DNA of 22,214 nucleotides, taken from contig CBFHUI010000043.1 in the NCBI GenBank assembly GCA_965658725.1, forward strand, positions 1 to 22,214. Reading direction: 5' to 3'. The notes under the pieces are model-generated. The model was not told where the DNA came from and did not search any database. It worked only from the letters and a program-made list of their open reading frames with translations. Position numbers and translations under genes: made by a program. Shown here piece by piece: positions 1 to 6,680 of this stretch. Each line of letters begins with the position of its first letter. Position 1 is the stretch's first letter. The stretch comes from UBA7985 sp965658725 (GTDB taxonomy: Bacteria > Pseudomonadota > Alphaproteobacteria > UBA7985).

Positions 1-38
1 GAGTAGCAGGCAGAGCCTCTGGCTCAAGGCTTAGAAAG

Positions 39-86
39 AAACGGGTCAGGCGGGGCAGGGTGCTCCGCCTGGCCCGTTTTTCTTTT
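39..86 (+). terminator. Rho-independent terminator of an upstream transcript
   Basis: Arms at 40-53 and 65-78 pair over 14 bp with one G-U wobble around an 11-nt loop. A T-rich tract interrupted by one C follows at 76-86, the classic intrinsic terminator layout on the plus strand. One reading frame entering from the left edge stops with TAG at 32-34, just before the hairpin, so an upstream plus-strand gene may end there; too little is visible to call it. The opposite strand also has a T-rich stretch after the stem, so weak bidirectional action is possible. Confidence 0.85.
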
Positions 87-512
87 TAGGTGCGGGCCAA
101 TACCGGAGGCTTTCCCGCCCGCTGTTCCGGGTGGTGGCAGGCTCAACTCAGGCGTGGGGAAAGGGTTGGTCGTCGCTACGCGGCAAAAGCCGGAAAAAGA
201 GCCGCGAGGTCACTGGCAAATGGCGGGATGGGCAAGTATGCCGTGGCCTCGCGGAGTTGCGGCTTGTGAACACCTGCCGAAGACGAAGCTTCCGCAAGTG
301 TCACTGAAGCAGGCAGCAACGACTGTGCTAGCCGGTCAGAAACCGACAAAACTCTCGATTTTTCACGGAAACACAGGACGAATGCGGTTTACGCGACCAA
401 GCTTGGCAATTTGGGAGCTGGAGGCGCGACTCGTTCCGCATTACGCGAAAGCATTCTGCAAAGGGGCAAGTGTCGGAACGGCTGAGCCAAAGAGTAGGAT
501 CGGCGGGCGAAC
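87..512. other. Non-coding stretch with potential RNA structure
   Basis: About 430 bases lie between the terminator and the end of the PAS-like gene without a convincing gene. An open frame at 154-516 begins with GTG, has no ribosome binding site and gives a protein with no recognisable domain, so I do not call it. The stretch holds nested inverted repeats at 187-265 (annotated separately) and a repeated 9-mer GCAAGTGTC near 293 and 466. I recognise no tRNA, SRP RNA, RNase P RNA or tmRNA signature in it. Confidence 0.5.
187..265 (-). terminator. Nested hairpin, possible minus-strand terminator or sRNA end
   Basis: Three nested helices can form: 187-192 with 260-265 (6 bp), 202-213 with 243-254 (12 bp, one wobble) and 215-218 with 239-242 (4 bp). 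Read on the minus strand, the 12-bp stem is followed almost at once by five T residues (complement of 194-198). It could therefore terminate the haemoglobin/PAS-like transcript about 260 nt after its stop codon, or form the 3' end of a small RNA. The apical region is long for a classical terminator, so the call is tentative. Confidence 0.4.
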
Positions 513-956
513 TTAGGGGGTCTGTTTGGCCTGAAGCGCTTGGATCTGCTCCAACAGTGCTGCCCGTTCCTTTTCCCAGGCTGTGGTTTGGGCATTCATG
601 TGCCGGGAAAAGATGCTGAGGGTCGCGCGAGAGGCGTCGGCACCCCCGCTCTGGCTCATTTGAAACAGCAGAAGGGTATCACCCTGAAGGTCCAATTCTG
701 GACCAAGTTGGCATTGCATGGCGGTTGCACGGGCTCCGCCGTGGGCAGGGAGGGCTGCTTCCGCGCGGGTCGTAGTGGTCAGGTCGAGCGTGCCGGGTAA
801 GTCCGGGGCCAGCGCGCGGACGGAAACGGATCGCTCAAGGCCATGCTCTTCAAGCATGCGGGTCAGCGCGTCGTTGTGCCAGACCAGCCGCAGAGTGCCG
901 GGGTCACAAAGCCCCACTGGGGTCATCAGAACGGCGAGCAAATCCTTGGGCGTCAT
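513..956 (-). CDS. Small PAS-like protein with C-terminal coiled coil
   Basis: This 147-residue protein has no clear named family. Its N-terminal part (about residues 5-40, with the stretch VGLCDPGTLRLVWHNDAL) looks like the start of a PAS fold, in which a short strand pair is followed by an Asn-containing helix. The last ~35 residues (about 110-145, rich in Glu, Gln, Ala and Leu) are predicted by eye to form a coiled coil, as in the signalling helix that follows PAS domains in kinases. No kinase, cyclase or DNA-binding domain follows. The ATG lies 2 nt after the stop codon of the truncated haemoglobin gene, so the two are surely co-transcribed and probably translationally coupled. A role as a sensor or partner of the globin is inference. 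Confidence 0.75.
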   Translation of the reverse strand: MTPKDLLAVLMTPVGLCDPGTLRLVWHNDALTRMLEEHGLERSVSVRALAPDLPGTLDLTTTTRAEAALPAHGGARATAMQCQLGPELDLQGDTLLLFQMSQSGGADASRATLSIFSRHMNAQTTAWEKERAALLEQIQALQAKQTP

Positions 957-958
957 TC

Positions 959-1327
959 TCAGAGGTCGTCCGGGTGAACAATCACGTCGCGCGTGGTGGC
1001 AACGACCCCCATCAGGCCGTCTCGGTCCCCGGGCGTCAAGCCGTTATCGTCGAGCGTGGCGGAGAGGATCTGGGCCACTTCGTTGAAGTGTGCGGCGCGG
1101 ATGTTGAGGTGCGCGTGCGCGCGCCGCAGGGCTTCAACGTCCAACTCAAAAGGGCCCCCCATGACCGCACCGATGGTCTCGATCTGATGCTCGACCAAGC
1201 GCTCCATATTGATGTTGCGGAAGTAAGGCGAAAGCGATGGCGACACCAGTACCCGCGCGTAAAAGTCATCGACCGCTTTGGCGACAAAGGCATAGCCTCC
1301 GTACCGGTCCCATAAAGTATCGGTCAT
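959..1327 (-). CDS. Group 1 truncated haemoglobin
   Basis: A 122-residue 2-on-2 globin of the bacterial truncated haemoglobin family, normal in length. It starts with the typical DRYGG motif near residues 7-11. The B10 tyrosine appears to be Y23 (DDFYARVL), the distal E11 glutamine Q48 (RLVEHQIETI) and the proximal haem ligand H71 (RRAHAHLNI). The pattern MGGPF before the F helix fits group 1 (N-type) rather than group 2 or 3. Group 1 members bind oxygen and often detoxify nitric oxide to nitrate; that role here is inferred from family. The start is supported by a GGGGGA ribosome binding site just upstream on the minus strand. It is the first gene of a two-gene operon with the PAS-like protein and is divergent from the phosphomutase gene. 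Confidence 0.92.
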   Translation of the reverse strand: MTDTLWDRYGGYAFVAKAVDDFYARVLVSPSLSPYFRNINMERLVEHQIETIGAVMGGPFELDVEALRRAHAHLNIRAAHFNEVAQILSATLDDNGLTPGDRDGLMGVVATTRDVIVHPDDL

Positions 1328-1340
1328 CTGTCCCCCGTGG

Positions 1341-1374
1341 TTTGCATATTCGGCTCCAAATGATTTGCATTTTC
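1341..1374. repeat. Direct repeat TTTGCATWTTC upstream of the globin gene
   Basis: Two 11-mers at 1341-1351 and 1364-1374 match at 10 of 11 positions and are 23 bp apart. A reverse-oriented TTGCAAA lies at 1383-1389. They sit just upstream of the haemoglobin start and could be sites for a transcription regulator. The TGCATTT core faintly resembles half-sites of the nitric-oxide sensor NsrR, but this is weak. Confidence 0.35.
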
Positions 1375-1416
1375 AGCGCCAATTGCAAAGAATCTGAGGC
1401 ACGGAATAAGAGCGAT

Positions 1417-1436
1417 TTGAAATCAAATGATTTCAA
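1417..1436. promoter_or_regulatory. Perfect 9-2-9 inverted repeat
   Basis: The arms TTGAAATCA (1417-1425) and TGATTTCAA (1428-1436) are perfect reverse complements separated by AA. The site lies mid-way in the divergent region between the globin operon and the phosphomutase gene. Its dyad suggests an operator for a dimeric regulator, which could act on either side. An AT-rich stretch follows directly at 1441-1455, with two copies of TTATAA 3 nt apart, and may be a -10 region. Confidence 0.45.
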
Positions 1437-1516
1437 TGCGTTATAAATTTTATAAGCATTCGAAGCGAAGGCCTGATGTTCTTGGCTGCTGGTGAGCCGC
1501 TTCAGAGAGGGAAAAA

Positions 1517-1543
1517 TTCTCACAAAGAAAGTCTTTGTGAGAA
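1517..1543. promoter_or_regulatory. Perfect 11-5-11 inverted repeat at phosphomutase leader
   Basis: The arms TTCTCACAAAG (1517-1527) and CTTTGTGAGAA (1533-1543) are perfect reverse complements around a 5-nt spacer. The repeat ends 4 nt before the GAGGGA ribosome binding site (1548-1553) of the phosphomutase. It could be a repressor operator, or an mRNA stem-loop next to the ribosome binding site. On the minus strand it is followed by a T run, so a weak minus-strand terminator is another reading. Confidence 0.5.
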
Positions 1544-1560
1544 AATTGAGGGAAATCCAC

Positions 1561-2919
1561 ATGGATACGACGATCTTCAAGGCCTACGACGTGCGCGGCG
1601 TGGTTCCGGACCAACTCAACGAAGGGGTGGCGGCTCGGATCGCCGGTGGGGTGCTGCACGTGACCAAGGGACAGACCTTTGTCGTTGGTGGGGACGTGCG
1701 ACTGCACAGCCGCGCGTTGGTCGAGGCGATGATCGAGATGCTCACGACGGCGGGTGCTGAGGTGCTGGATCTGGGGCTTTGCGGCACCGAAGAAGTCTAT
1801 TTCTGGACAGGGTATCGGCAGGCTGATGCTGGACTGATGGTCACGGCCAGTCACAATCCAGCCGAGTACAACGGGGTCAAATTCGTTGGCAAAGCGGCAG
1901 AACCGCTGAGCAAGGAAGGCATGGACGCGGTCCGCGATTGGGCGGCCTCAGATGCCGTCTTGCCGCTGGCAGCACAGCGGGGTGCGGTCGAAACCCTGAA
2001 CGACCGGACGCCCTACCTGGATCGCCTACTGTCCTTCGTTGATCTCGAGGCTGCGTCGCCGCTGCACGTAGTGCTGAACAGCGGCAATGGCTGTGCTGGG
2101 CCGATTGTTGAAGCATTGGAAGCGCGGCTGCCGGCGCACATCCGCTTGACCCATGTGCACGGCGCGCCGGACGGTACTTTCCCCAATGGCATCCCGAACC
2201 CATTGCTGCCAGAAAAACGGCAGAGCACCACCGATGCCGTGCGTGCGCACGGGGCTGACTTTGGTGTGGCCTTTGACGGGGACTTTGATCGGTGCTTTTT
2301 TTTCGACGGCGATGGGGCGTTTATCGAGGGTTACTACGTCGTTGGCTTGCTCGCGCGAGCCATGCTGGCCAAAGCACCTGCGGGCAGCGGGATTGTCTAC
2401 GACAACCGCATGACTTGGGCGACCGAAGCGGCAATCCAAAGCGAAGGCGGGCGTGCCGTGGTCTCCCGGACCGGGCACATCTTCTTCAAGCGCCTCGTGC
2501 GCGAAGAAAAGGCACCCTACGGGGGCGAGATGAGTGCTCACCACTATTTCCACGACTTCTATTCCTGCGACAGCGGGATGATCCCGTGGCTGCTGATGGC
2601 GCAACTCGTCGGAGAAACTGGGCAGTCGCTAGGGGCCCTGGTGGCCGACGCGCAGGCGGCTTTTCCCTGTTCGGGCGAGATCAACTTTCCTGTTCAGGAC
2701 GCAGCCGCTGTGTTGCGGCGTCTCGAAGACGCCTTTGAAGGTACGGGGAAAAGGGTCGAGATCGACGGCCTGACCTACGAGTTCGATGACTGGCGTTTCA
2801 ACGTTCGGTCCTCCAACACGGAACCCTTGCTGCGGCTCAACGTAGAGACGCGGGGGGACGAGGTTCTGCTGGCGCAACGGACGGCTGAACTCAAGGCTCT
2901 GATTGAAGGGAAGGGCTGA
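1561..2919 (+). CDS. manB: Phosphomannomutase/phosphoglucomutase
   Basis: A 452-residue member of the alpha-D-phosphohexomutase superfamily, which interconverts hexose 1-phosphate and 6-phosphate, here most likely mannose (and perhaps glucose) phosphate for nucleotide-sugar synthesis. The four expected active-site elements are present: phosphoserine loop TASHNP with S97, metal loop DGDFDR (D239, D241, D243), sugar loop GEMSAHH (322-328) and phosphate loop RSSNTEP (416-422). Length is normal. I chose the ATG at 1561 because GAGGGA lies 7 nt upstream and family members begin near FKAYDVRG; the open frame extends further upstream but would run through the inverted repeat. It stands alone on the plus strand, convergent with mazG. 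Whether it serves the mannoside operon downstream is unknown, since no shared operator is seen. Confidence 0.93.
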   Translation: MDTTIFKAYDVRGVVPDQLNEGVAARIAGGVLHVTKGQTFVVGGDVRLHSRALVEAMIEMLTTAGAEVLDLGLCGTEEVYFWTGYRQADAGLMVTASHNPAEYNGVKFVGKAAEPLSKEGMDAVRDWAASDAVLPLAAQRGAVETLNDRTPYLDRLLSFVDLEAASPLHVVLNSGNGCAGPIVEALEARLPAHIRLTHVHGAPDGTFPNGIPNPLLPEKRQSTTDAVRAHGADFGVAFDGDFDRCFFFDGDGAFIEGYYVVGLLARAMLAKAPAGSGIVYDNRMTWATEAAIQSEGGRAVVSRTGHIFFKRLVREEKAPYGGEMSAHHYFHDFYSCDSGMIPWLLMAQLVGETGQSLGALVADAQAAFPCSGEINFPVQDAAAVLRRLEDAFEGTGKRVEIDGLTYEFDDWRFNVRSSNTEPLLRLNVETRGDEVLLAQRTAELKALIEGKG

Positions 2920-3002
2920 TTTCGCCGAGTTGATTGGTCGTGTCGGATGATGGGTACGGACGGGGCGGGTGCTGGGCGGCCTTTTGGTTGCGCTGACACC
3001 CC

Positions 3003-3017
3003 CGCGCCTTTGGCGCG
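3003..3017. repeat. GC-rich hairpin between convergent genes
   Basis: CGCGCC (3003-3008) and GGCGCG (3012-3017) form a 6-bp stem with a TTT loop. It lies in the 196-bp region between the convergent phosphomutase and mazG genes, directly before the dispersed repeat at 3026. It lacks a T tract, so it is not a standard terminator. Confidence 0.4.
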
Positions 3018-3025
3018 CGGGCGCA

Positions 3026-3066
3026 TCGCGCAAGTCGGCCGCTGCGCGCCCGGTCGCTTCGCTCCA
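3026..3066. repeat. Dispersed intergenic repeat, copy 1
   Basis: This 41-nt GC-rich element begins TCGCGCAAGTCG and ends CGCTCCA. It has a second, slightly diverged copy at 22173-22214. Both copies lie 3' of genes, outside coding sequence. It appears to be a small REP-like intergenic repeat family; function unknown. Confidence 0.55.
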
Positions 3067-3115
3067 GCGTTGGCATTTTGCGCTTTGCTTCAGTACTGGC
3101 AAAGCCGCCAAAGCC

Positions 3116-3973
3116 CTATTTGCTGGCACGCTCGTCGCGTTTGACCATTTCCCACGCCGCGTGGAGCCTGTCGAAGCTCCGGTCGGTCCACTCGAAATCA
3201 AGCGCCTGCTCCACGGCGTTAAAGCGCCGGGTGAACTTGCTGTTGGCGCGGTGGAGAGCTTTTTCAGGGTCAATGTCATGCCGTCGCGCGACCGCGGCAG
3301 CCACGAAGAGCAGGTCGCCCACCTCCAGTTCAAGCGCGTCCCGGTTCAGCGGTTCTGCCGCCGCTTCTTCCTTAACCTCGGCCAGTTCCTCGTCCACCTT
3401 GCCGTAAATCTGCGCCATTTCCGGATGATCAAAGCCGACCATCGCAGCCTTGCGCTGGATCTTGTCCGTCGCTGTCAGAGCCGGGAAACCGATGGGGATG
3501 TCCCGCAGGGTCGCGCGCGGGTCGCCCGCTTCTACCGGCAGGCCAGCGGCGGCCTTTGCCGCGTGCTTGGCGTCCTTTTCCTCGCGCTTGATCCGGTTCC
3601 AGTCTGCACGCTGTTCGGCATCGCTGGCGTAGGTCCGATCACCAAACACGTGGGGATGACGGTGGATCATCTTGTCTGCAATCCCCTGCGCCACGTCATC
3701 GAAGTCAAACAGCCCCAACTCCGCCGCCATTTGTGCGTGGAAGACCACTTGCAGCAGCAGATCGCCCAGTTCCTCAAGCAGGTCCACCGTGTCATCCCGC
3801 TGGATTGCGTCAGCGACCTCATAGGCTTCCTCCACAGTGTAAGGGGCAATGGTGGCAAAGGTCTGCTCGATGTCCCAAGGACAGCCGTCTTCGCGGTCGC
3901 GGAGTTGCTTCATGACGTTCAGGATGCGGTCGAGGCCGTTCCCGGTCGCCGTCTTTGGGATGGTGTGTTTCAT
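3116..3973 (-). CDS. mazG: Nucleoside triphosphate pyrophosphohydrolase MazG
   Basis: A 285-residue MazG protein, which hydrolyses nucleoside triphosphates to monophosphates and pyrophosphate in the cytoplasm, a housekeeping/stress function. The signature LRDREDGCPWDIEQTF is near residues 24-39, the metal-binding helices with EEAYE and EELGDLL lie near 48-72, and HPHVFGD is near 106-112. A second MazG-like helical repeat (ELEVGDLLF) lies near the C-terminus, giving the usual tandem-domain E. coli-type length. I chose ATG at 3973 because family proteins start just before GLDRIL; the frame is open upstream to 4087, but those residues do not look like MazG. No strong ribosome binding site is seen at 3973. 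It lies 139 bp downstream of the LacI gene on the same strand. Confidence 0.92.
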   Translation of the reverse strand: MKHTIPKTATGNGLDRILNVMKQLRDREDGCPWDIEQTFATIAPYTVEEAYEVADAIQRDDTVDLLEELGDLLLQVVFHAQMAAELGLFDFDDVAQGIADKMIHRHPHVFGDRTYASDAEQRADWNRIKREEKDAKHAAKAAAGLPVEAGDPRATLRDIPIGFPALTATDKIQRKAAMVGFDHPEMAQIYGKVDEELAEVKEEAAAEPLNRDALELEVGDLLFVAAAVARRHDIDPEKALHRANSKFTRRFNAVEQALDFEWTDRSFDRLHAAWEMVKRDERASK

Positions 3974-4112
3974 GGCGGTGATTTCAGACGCTTCAGACTG
4001 TTGGGAGGGCAGGTGGGCGCCCACCGTCCCGCATTTCGGTGCCGCGGTCACTGTGGAAAACGGATGGCGCGTGGCATCGGCGAACAAAGGCGCAAGCCTC
4101 TCATCAAAAGCC

Positions 4113-5141
4113 TTAAGCCGAGGGTGGCGGTGCCGTGCTGTCGCGCTCGACCAGCGTTACATCAAGCCGGGGATTGGCCGCGCCGTCTTCCGGCGCGCCC
4201 TGGATCAGGTCGAACAGCATCTGCGCCGCCACCCGTCCAATCTCGACCCTTGGCTGTTTGATCGTGGTCAGGGCAGGGACGAAGTAGCCCGACACTTCGA
4301 TGTCGTCGAAGCCAATCACCGACACGTCATCAGGTACCCGTACGCCTTCCTTGGACAAGCGGGAGATAAAGCCGAAAGCTTCACGGTCACTGGCGCAGAA
4401 CATGGCGGTCGGACGATCTTGCATGGACAGCCATTTTTCGGCTGCTGCGTGCCCGGATTCGAGGCTGAAACCGCCTTCGAGGACAAAGTCGTCCCGGAAG
4501 GCAAGACCGCACGAATCGAGTCCTTTCTGGAAGCCACGCAAGCGGGCTTCGGTCAGAACATTGCCCTTTGGCCCCGTAATGTGCCCGATTTTGGTATGAC
4601 CAAGTGCGGCAAGGTGCTGGATCGCCTTAATGGCACCGCCGATATTATCCACAGTTACAGACGGGCTCTCTGATGTATCTGACCACTCACAGGCCGCCAC
4701 AATCGGCGCCGCACGACCGGTGCCGCCTCGGGACCGCAGGAGCGACTGGTCCAGGTTTCCATCAAACAAGATGAACCCATCGACACGTGCGGATGCGATC
4801 ATATTGGCGAGGCCGTCTTTTTCGTTTTGATTCAGTCCACTCTCGGTCACAAAGACCCCGTATCCTCGTGGACCGCAAATTTGTTCGATGCCTGAAATAA
4901 TAAAAGAAAAGAACGGGTTGGACAGGTCTGGCGCAATAACACAGATCGAATTCGCCCGCTGCTGACGCAAATTTCGAGCGGTTTCATTGGCCACATAACC
5001 CGTCTTGCTGACAGCATCGAGAACGATGGTCCGCGTCTTCTCGCTGACCCGTTCAGGCGCACTGAGCGCTCGGCTTACGGTTGCCGTGGAAACGCCCGCT
5101 TCGCGAGCAACATCCTGAATGGTCGGGGCGTCGGAGCGCAT
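4113..5141 (-). CDS. LacI-family sugar-responsive transcription regulator
   Basis: A 342-residue LacI/GalR regulator. The N-terminal helix-turn-helix and hinge helix are clear: TIQDVAREAGVSTATVSRAL (about residues 7-26) and NETARNLRQQ (52-61). A periplasmic-binding-protein-like effector domain follows, including SNPFFS, VDGFILFDG, GFQKGLDS and VSVIGFDDIEVSGYFVPALTTIKQP. The protein would bind a sugar or sugar phosphate and release, or more rarely tighten on, its operators. The gene is divergent from the sugar ABC operon, with three LacI-type operators between them, so it very likely controls that operon and itself. The effector cannot be told from sequence; a mannoside- or xyloside-derived sugar is the reasonable guess. 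The ribosome binding site upstream of the ATG is weak, and a possible minus-strand -35 TTGCCA lies near 5209. Confidence 0.95.
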   Translation of the reverse strand: MRSDAPTIQDVAREAGVSTATVSRALSAPERVSEKTRTIVLDAVSKTGYVANETARNLRQQRANSICVIAPDLSNPFFSFIISGIEQICGPRGYGVFVTESGLNQNEKDGLANMIASARVDGFILFDGNLDQSLLRSRGGTGRAAPIVAACEWSDTSESPSVTVDNIGGAIKAIQHLAALGHTKIGHITGPKGNVLTEARLRGFQKGLDSCGLAFRDDFVLEGGFSLESGHAAAEKWLSMQDRPTAMFCASDREAFGFISRLSKEGVRVPDDVSVIGFDDIEVSGYFVPALTTIKQPRVEIGRVAAQMLFDLIQGAPEDGAANPRLDVTLVERDSTAPPPSA

Positions 5142-5267
5142 GGTTTAGCGACAGTCTTGGCTGTATTAGTGAAGGTGCAGATACCCATAACCCCAAAAAA
5201 AATGTTGGCAAGAGGGCCTTAAAGAGGGGTTGACGCTGCTGTGTCTTTTCGGTCTCTTTCCCCGGCG

Positions 5268-5281
5268 TGTAATCGTTTACA
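5268..5281. promoter_or_regulatory. LacI-type operator 1
   Basis: TGTAATCGTTTACA is a 14-bp near-palindrome with a central CG, the hallmark of LacI/GalR operators; 6 of 7 base pairs of the dyad match. It is identical to operator 3 at 5332. It lies farthest from the binding-protein gene and closest to the regulator gene. Confidence 0.85.
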
Positions 5282-5305
5282 CGGATGAGGAAGGAAAAAT
5301 GTAAA
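5276..5305 (+). promoter_or_regulatory. Candidate promoter of the sugar operon
   Basis: TTTACA (5276-5281, 5 of 6 to the sigma-70 -35) and TGTAAA (5300-5305, 4 of 6 to -10) are separated by 18 bp. The two hexamers are parts of operators 1 and 2. A second, similar pair is TTTTCC (5308-5313) with TGTAAT (5332-5337), again 18 bp apart. Either would place the promoter inside the operator array, which fits repression. The exact start site is unknown. Confidence 0.35.
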
Positions 5306-5313
5306 CGTTTTCC
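5300..5313. promoter_or_regulatory. LacI-type operator 2 (imperfect)
   Basis: TGTAAACGTTTTCC keeps the strong half-site TGTAAAC with central CG but diverges in the distal half. It starts exactly 32 bp after operator 1 and 32 bp before operator 3. The preceding GGAAAAA is shared with operator 3, so these two sites may have arisen by duplication. Weaker binding than the outer sites is expected. Confidence 0.65.
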
Positions 5314-5331
5314 AGTGCTCACCCGGAAAAA

Positions 5332-5345
5332 TGTAATCGTTTACA
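5332..5345. promoter_or_regulatory. LacI-type operator 3
   Basis: TGTAATCGTTTACA is identical to operator 1, 64 bp away (about six helical turns). It is the site nearest the binding-protein gene and overlaps a possible -10 hexamer TGTAAT, so occupancy should block transcription. Confidence 0.85.
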
Positions 5346-5412
5346 AGCTGGGCTCGGAGGGGCCCAACCAATTCACGGGGAGGGGCCAAGCCTCTCCAAG
5401 GGAGGAAAAGAT

Positions 5413-6657
5413 ATGTTTAACATGAAGTCTGCTGCTGTTGCAGCGGCTGCTCTGGTGGCGTCTGCTGGCGTTGCAAGCGCAGAGAAAATCGAGGTTACGC
5501 ACTGGTGGACCTCTGGCGGTGAAGCTGCGGCTGTAAGCGTGTTCGCTGAAGCTGTAAACAACGCTGGTCACGAGTGGGTTGACGGTGCAATCGCTGGCGG
5601 CGGCAACGCACGTCCGGTTATTCTGTCCCGTATTGCTGGTGGCGACCCAATGGGCGCGACGCAGCTGAACACCGGTCGCGACGCTGAAGACCTCGTACAG
5701 GCTGGTCTGATGACCGACCTGACCGAGCTGGCTGAAGCTGAAGGCTGGGCTGATTTCATTCGCCCGTCCAAGCTGCTGGACTCCTGTACCTACGAAGGTC
5801 GCATTTACTGTGTGCCGGTTAACATTCACTCCTTCCAGTGGATGTGGCTGAACCGCGGTGCTTACGAGACTGCTGGCGTTGCTGTTCCATCCAACTGGGA
5901 CGAGTTCGTTGCAGCGGCTCCGGCTCTGCGTGACGCAGGCATCACCCCGCTGGCCGTTGGCGGTGAGCCATGGCAGATCTCCGGCATGTCCGGCGTATTC
6001 CAGGTGGCTCTGGGTGGTCTCGACCTTTACCGCGCCATCAACGTAGAAAAGTCCCCTGAAGCTGCTGCTTCCGCAGACATGACCAAAGTGTTCGAAGCAA
6101 TCGCTGACGCACGTGGCATGGTTGATGACGGCTACGTTGGCCGCGCATGGAACGATGCAACCGCAATGGTAATCACCGGCAAGGCTGGCGCTCAGATCAT
6201 GGGTGACTGGGCTCAGGGTGAATTCGGTGTTGCTGGCCAGACCGCTGGTGACGAGTACGACTGTCTGCCAGGTCTGGGTGTCTACCCTGTGCTGGACACC
6301 GGTGGTGACGCATTCTACTTCCCGAAGCCAAACAAGAACGTAGAAGCAATGACCGCTGCTCAGCTGGAAATGGCTTCTCTGCTGGTTTCCAAGCAGGTTC
6401 AGGTTGACTTCAACCTCGCGAAAGGCTCGCTGCCGATCCGTGGTGACATCGACATGGCTGCTGCAAACGGTTGTATGCAGAAGGGTCTGGCGATCCTCTC
6501 GAACCCAGACAACGTACTGCCATCTTCCGAGCAGGCGTTCACGGGTGACACGCAGGGTCAGTTCGAAGACCTCTGGGTTTCCTTCTTCAACGATCCAAGC
6601 ATCTCTGTTGAAGACGCTCAGGCGCGCTACGTCGAAATCGTGGCGAACGCTGACTAA
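5413..6657 (+). CDS. Periplasmic sugar-binding protein of ABC transporter (family 1)
   Basis: A 414-residue extracellular solute-binding protein of the MalE-like cluster. It has a Sec signal peptide with a hydrophobic Ala/Val core and a signal peptidase I site ASA-EK after residue 23. The motifs VTHWWTSGGEAAAV, VPVNIHS, MGDWAQGEF and KGSLPIRGDID are typical of the glucose/mannose/galactose-binding group (Thermus TTHA0356-like). It would bind the imported mono- or oligosaccharide and deliver it to the permeases encoded next. The ATG at 5413 has a strong GGAGG 7 nt upstream; a second ATG at codon 4 is less well placed. Codon choice is unlike the neighbours: Ala is almost always GCT, GCA or GCG, with GGT, GTT and CTG favoured, which suggests very high expression. 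The gene is directly behind the three operators. Confidence 0.95.
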   Translation: MFNMKSAAVAAAALVASAGVASAEKIEVTHWWTSGGEAAAVSVFAEAVNNAGHEWVDGAIAGGGNARPVILSRIAGGDPMGATQLNTGRDAEDLVQAGLMTDLTELAEAEGWADFIRPSKLLDSCTYEGRIYCVPVNIHSFQWMWLNRGAYETAGVAVPSNWDEFVAAAPALRDAGITPLAVGGEPWQISGMSGVFQVALGGLDLYRAINVEKSPEAAASADMTKVFEAIADARGMVDDGYVGRAWNDATAMVITGKAGAQIMGDWAQGEFGVAGQTAGDEYDCLPGLGVYPVLDTGGDAFYFPKPNKNVEAMTAAQLEMASLLVSKQVQVDFNLAKGSLPIRGDIDMAAANGCMQKGLAILSNPDNVLPSSEQAFTGDTQGQFEDLWVSFFNDPSISVEDAQARYVEIVANAD

Positions 6658-6680
6658 TCCTGCCCGTCAGGTTTAGGAAC

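Noticed and set aside
154..516. Open frame of 120 codons in the left non-coding region
   Set aside because: GTG start without ribosome binding site, no recognisable domain, and overlap with structured repeats; more likely chance in GC-rich DNA.
1492..1560. Upstream extension of the phosphomutase frame
   Set aside because: It would translate the inverted repeat at 1517-1543 and adds residues foreign to the family; ATG 1561 has the proper ribosome binding site.
2969..4261. Plus-strand open frame of 430 codons over mazG
   Set aside because: It is antisense to mazG, which has clear motifs; no ribosome binding site or domain seen.
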